From positions 1 to 6,480 of the forward strand of contig JAIRRE010000355.1 of NCBI GenBank assembly GCA_031256125.1: a stretch of 6,480 bases of DNA, in the 5' to 3' direction. The notes below the pieces were generated by a model, which was given only the letters and a program-made list of their open reading frames with translations, had not been told where the DNA came from and did not search any database. Source of the stretch: Burkholderiaceae bacterium (GTDB lineage Bacteria; Pseudomonadota; Gammaproteobacteria; Burkholderiales; Burkholderiaceae_C). Of the stretch, positions 6,161 through 6,480 are shown piece after piece; the first letter of the stretch is position 1; each line of letters starts with the position of its first letter. A program made the translations under genes and the position numbers.

Positions 6161-6480
6161 TGACGGTTGTACCTGCTGACACCCCAACCGTGCTGGTCAC
6201 CGGCGCGGCGCGGCGGCTGGGGCGCGCCATTGCGTTGGCCTGTGCGTGCGCGGGCTGGCGGGTGGCGGTACATGCGCGCGTCGCCGACGAGGACGCGCAG
6301 AAAACGGTTGTCGATTGTGCCCGGCATACGCCCGGCAGCGCCTTGTTTCCTGCCGACCTGGCCGATGAGATGCAGGTGCGAGCGCTGGTTCCATCGGTGG
6401 TGGCCGACATGGGGCGGCTCGATGCCGTGGTCAACAATGCGGCGCTGTTCACGTTTGACAATGCCGCATCGTTTTCGCCC
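6157..6480 (+). CDS. Short-chain dehydrogenase/reductase (FolM/PTR1-like), N-terminal part
   Basis: The first 108 codons of a gene cut by the right edge. The protein is a classical SDR oxidoreductase with a Rossmann fold: the NAD(P)-binding TGAARRLG at residues 15-22, the ADL turn at 67-69 and NNAA at 93-96. The Tyr-x-x-x-Lys catalytic pair lies beyond the window. TGAARRLGRAIA and NNAALF resemble the pteridine-reductase and dihydromonapterin-reductase (PTR1/FolM) branch, which suggests a folate or pterin role, but the visible part does not prove it. ATG at 6157 overlaps the mltA stop as ATGATGA; ATG at 6160 is an equally possible start in the same frame, with AAGAG 6 nt upstream. The overlap implies co-transcription and coupling with mltA. 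Confidence 0.88.
   Translation, partial: MMTVVPADTPTVLVTGAARRLGRAIALACACAGWRVAVHARVADEDAQKTVVDCARHTPGSALFPADLADEMQVRALVPSVVADMGRLDAVVNNAALFTFDNAASFSP

Overview
The window is GC-rich and densely coded, and looks like the chromosome of a Burkholderiales-type betaproteobacterium. This rests on the Fds-type formate dehydrogenase genes, the RF3 and MltA sequences, and the strong third-position G/C. The genus cannot be named from the sequence alone. I see no tRNA, rRNA, CRISPR array, insertion sequence or phage gene.

From 1 to 4626 every gene is on the minus strand, so it is transcribed right to left. The order of transcription is prfC (release factor 3), a YcaD-like MFS transporter 39 bp behind it, a vapBC toxin-antitoxin pair, and then fdsG and fdsB, the start of an NAD-dependent formate dehydrogenase operon that leaves the window at base 1. 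vapB and vapC share one base, and fdsG and fdsB overlap by ATGA. vapC ends only 57 bp before fdsG. The 132-bp gap before vapB holds a tandem pair of 25-bp repeats made of small palindromes, a plausible VapBC operator. An 8-bp perfect hairpin sits directly in front of the fdsG start codon and includes its ribosome binding site.

From about 4627 to 4939 lies a divergent intergenic region with an AT-rich core at 4800-4860. It should hold promoters for prfC on the left and mltA on the right. It also carries a short open frame with a strong Shine-Dalgarno sequence that runs into the prfC start, which could be a leader ORF. From 4940 to the right edge the genes are on the plus strand: mltA (lipoprotein lytic transglycosylase) followed by an overlapping short-chain dehydrogenase of FolM/PTR1 appearance that is cut by the window end.

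Most of the content is ordinary housekeeping and metabolism. I found no convincing new multi-gene system. The most useful leads are regulatory: the vapBC module directly upstream of the fds operon, the repeat array before vapB, the hairpin over the fdsG ribosome binding site, and the short ORF in front of prfC.
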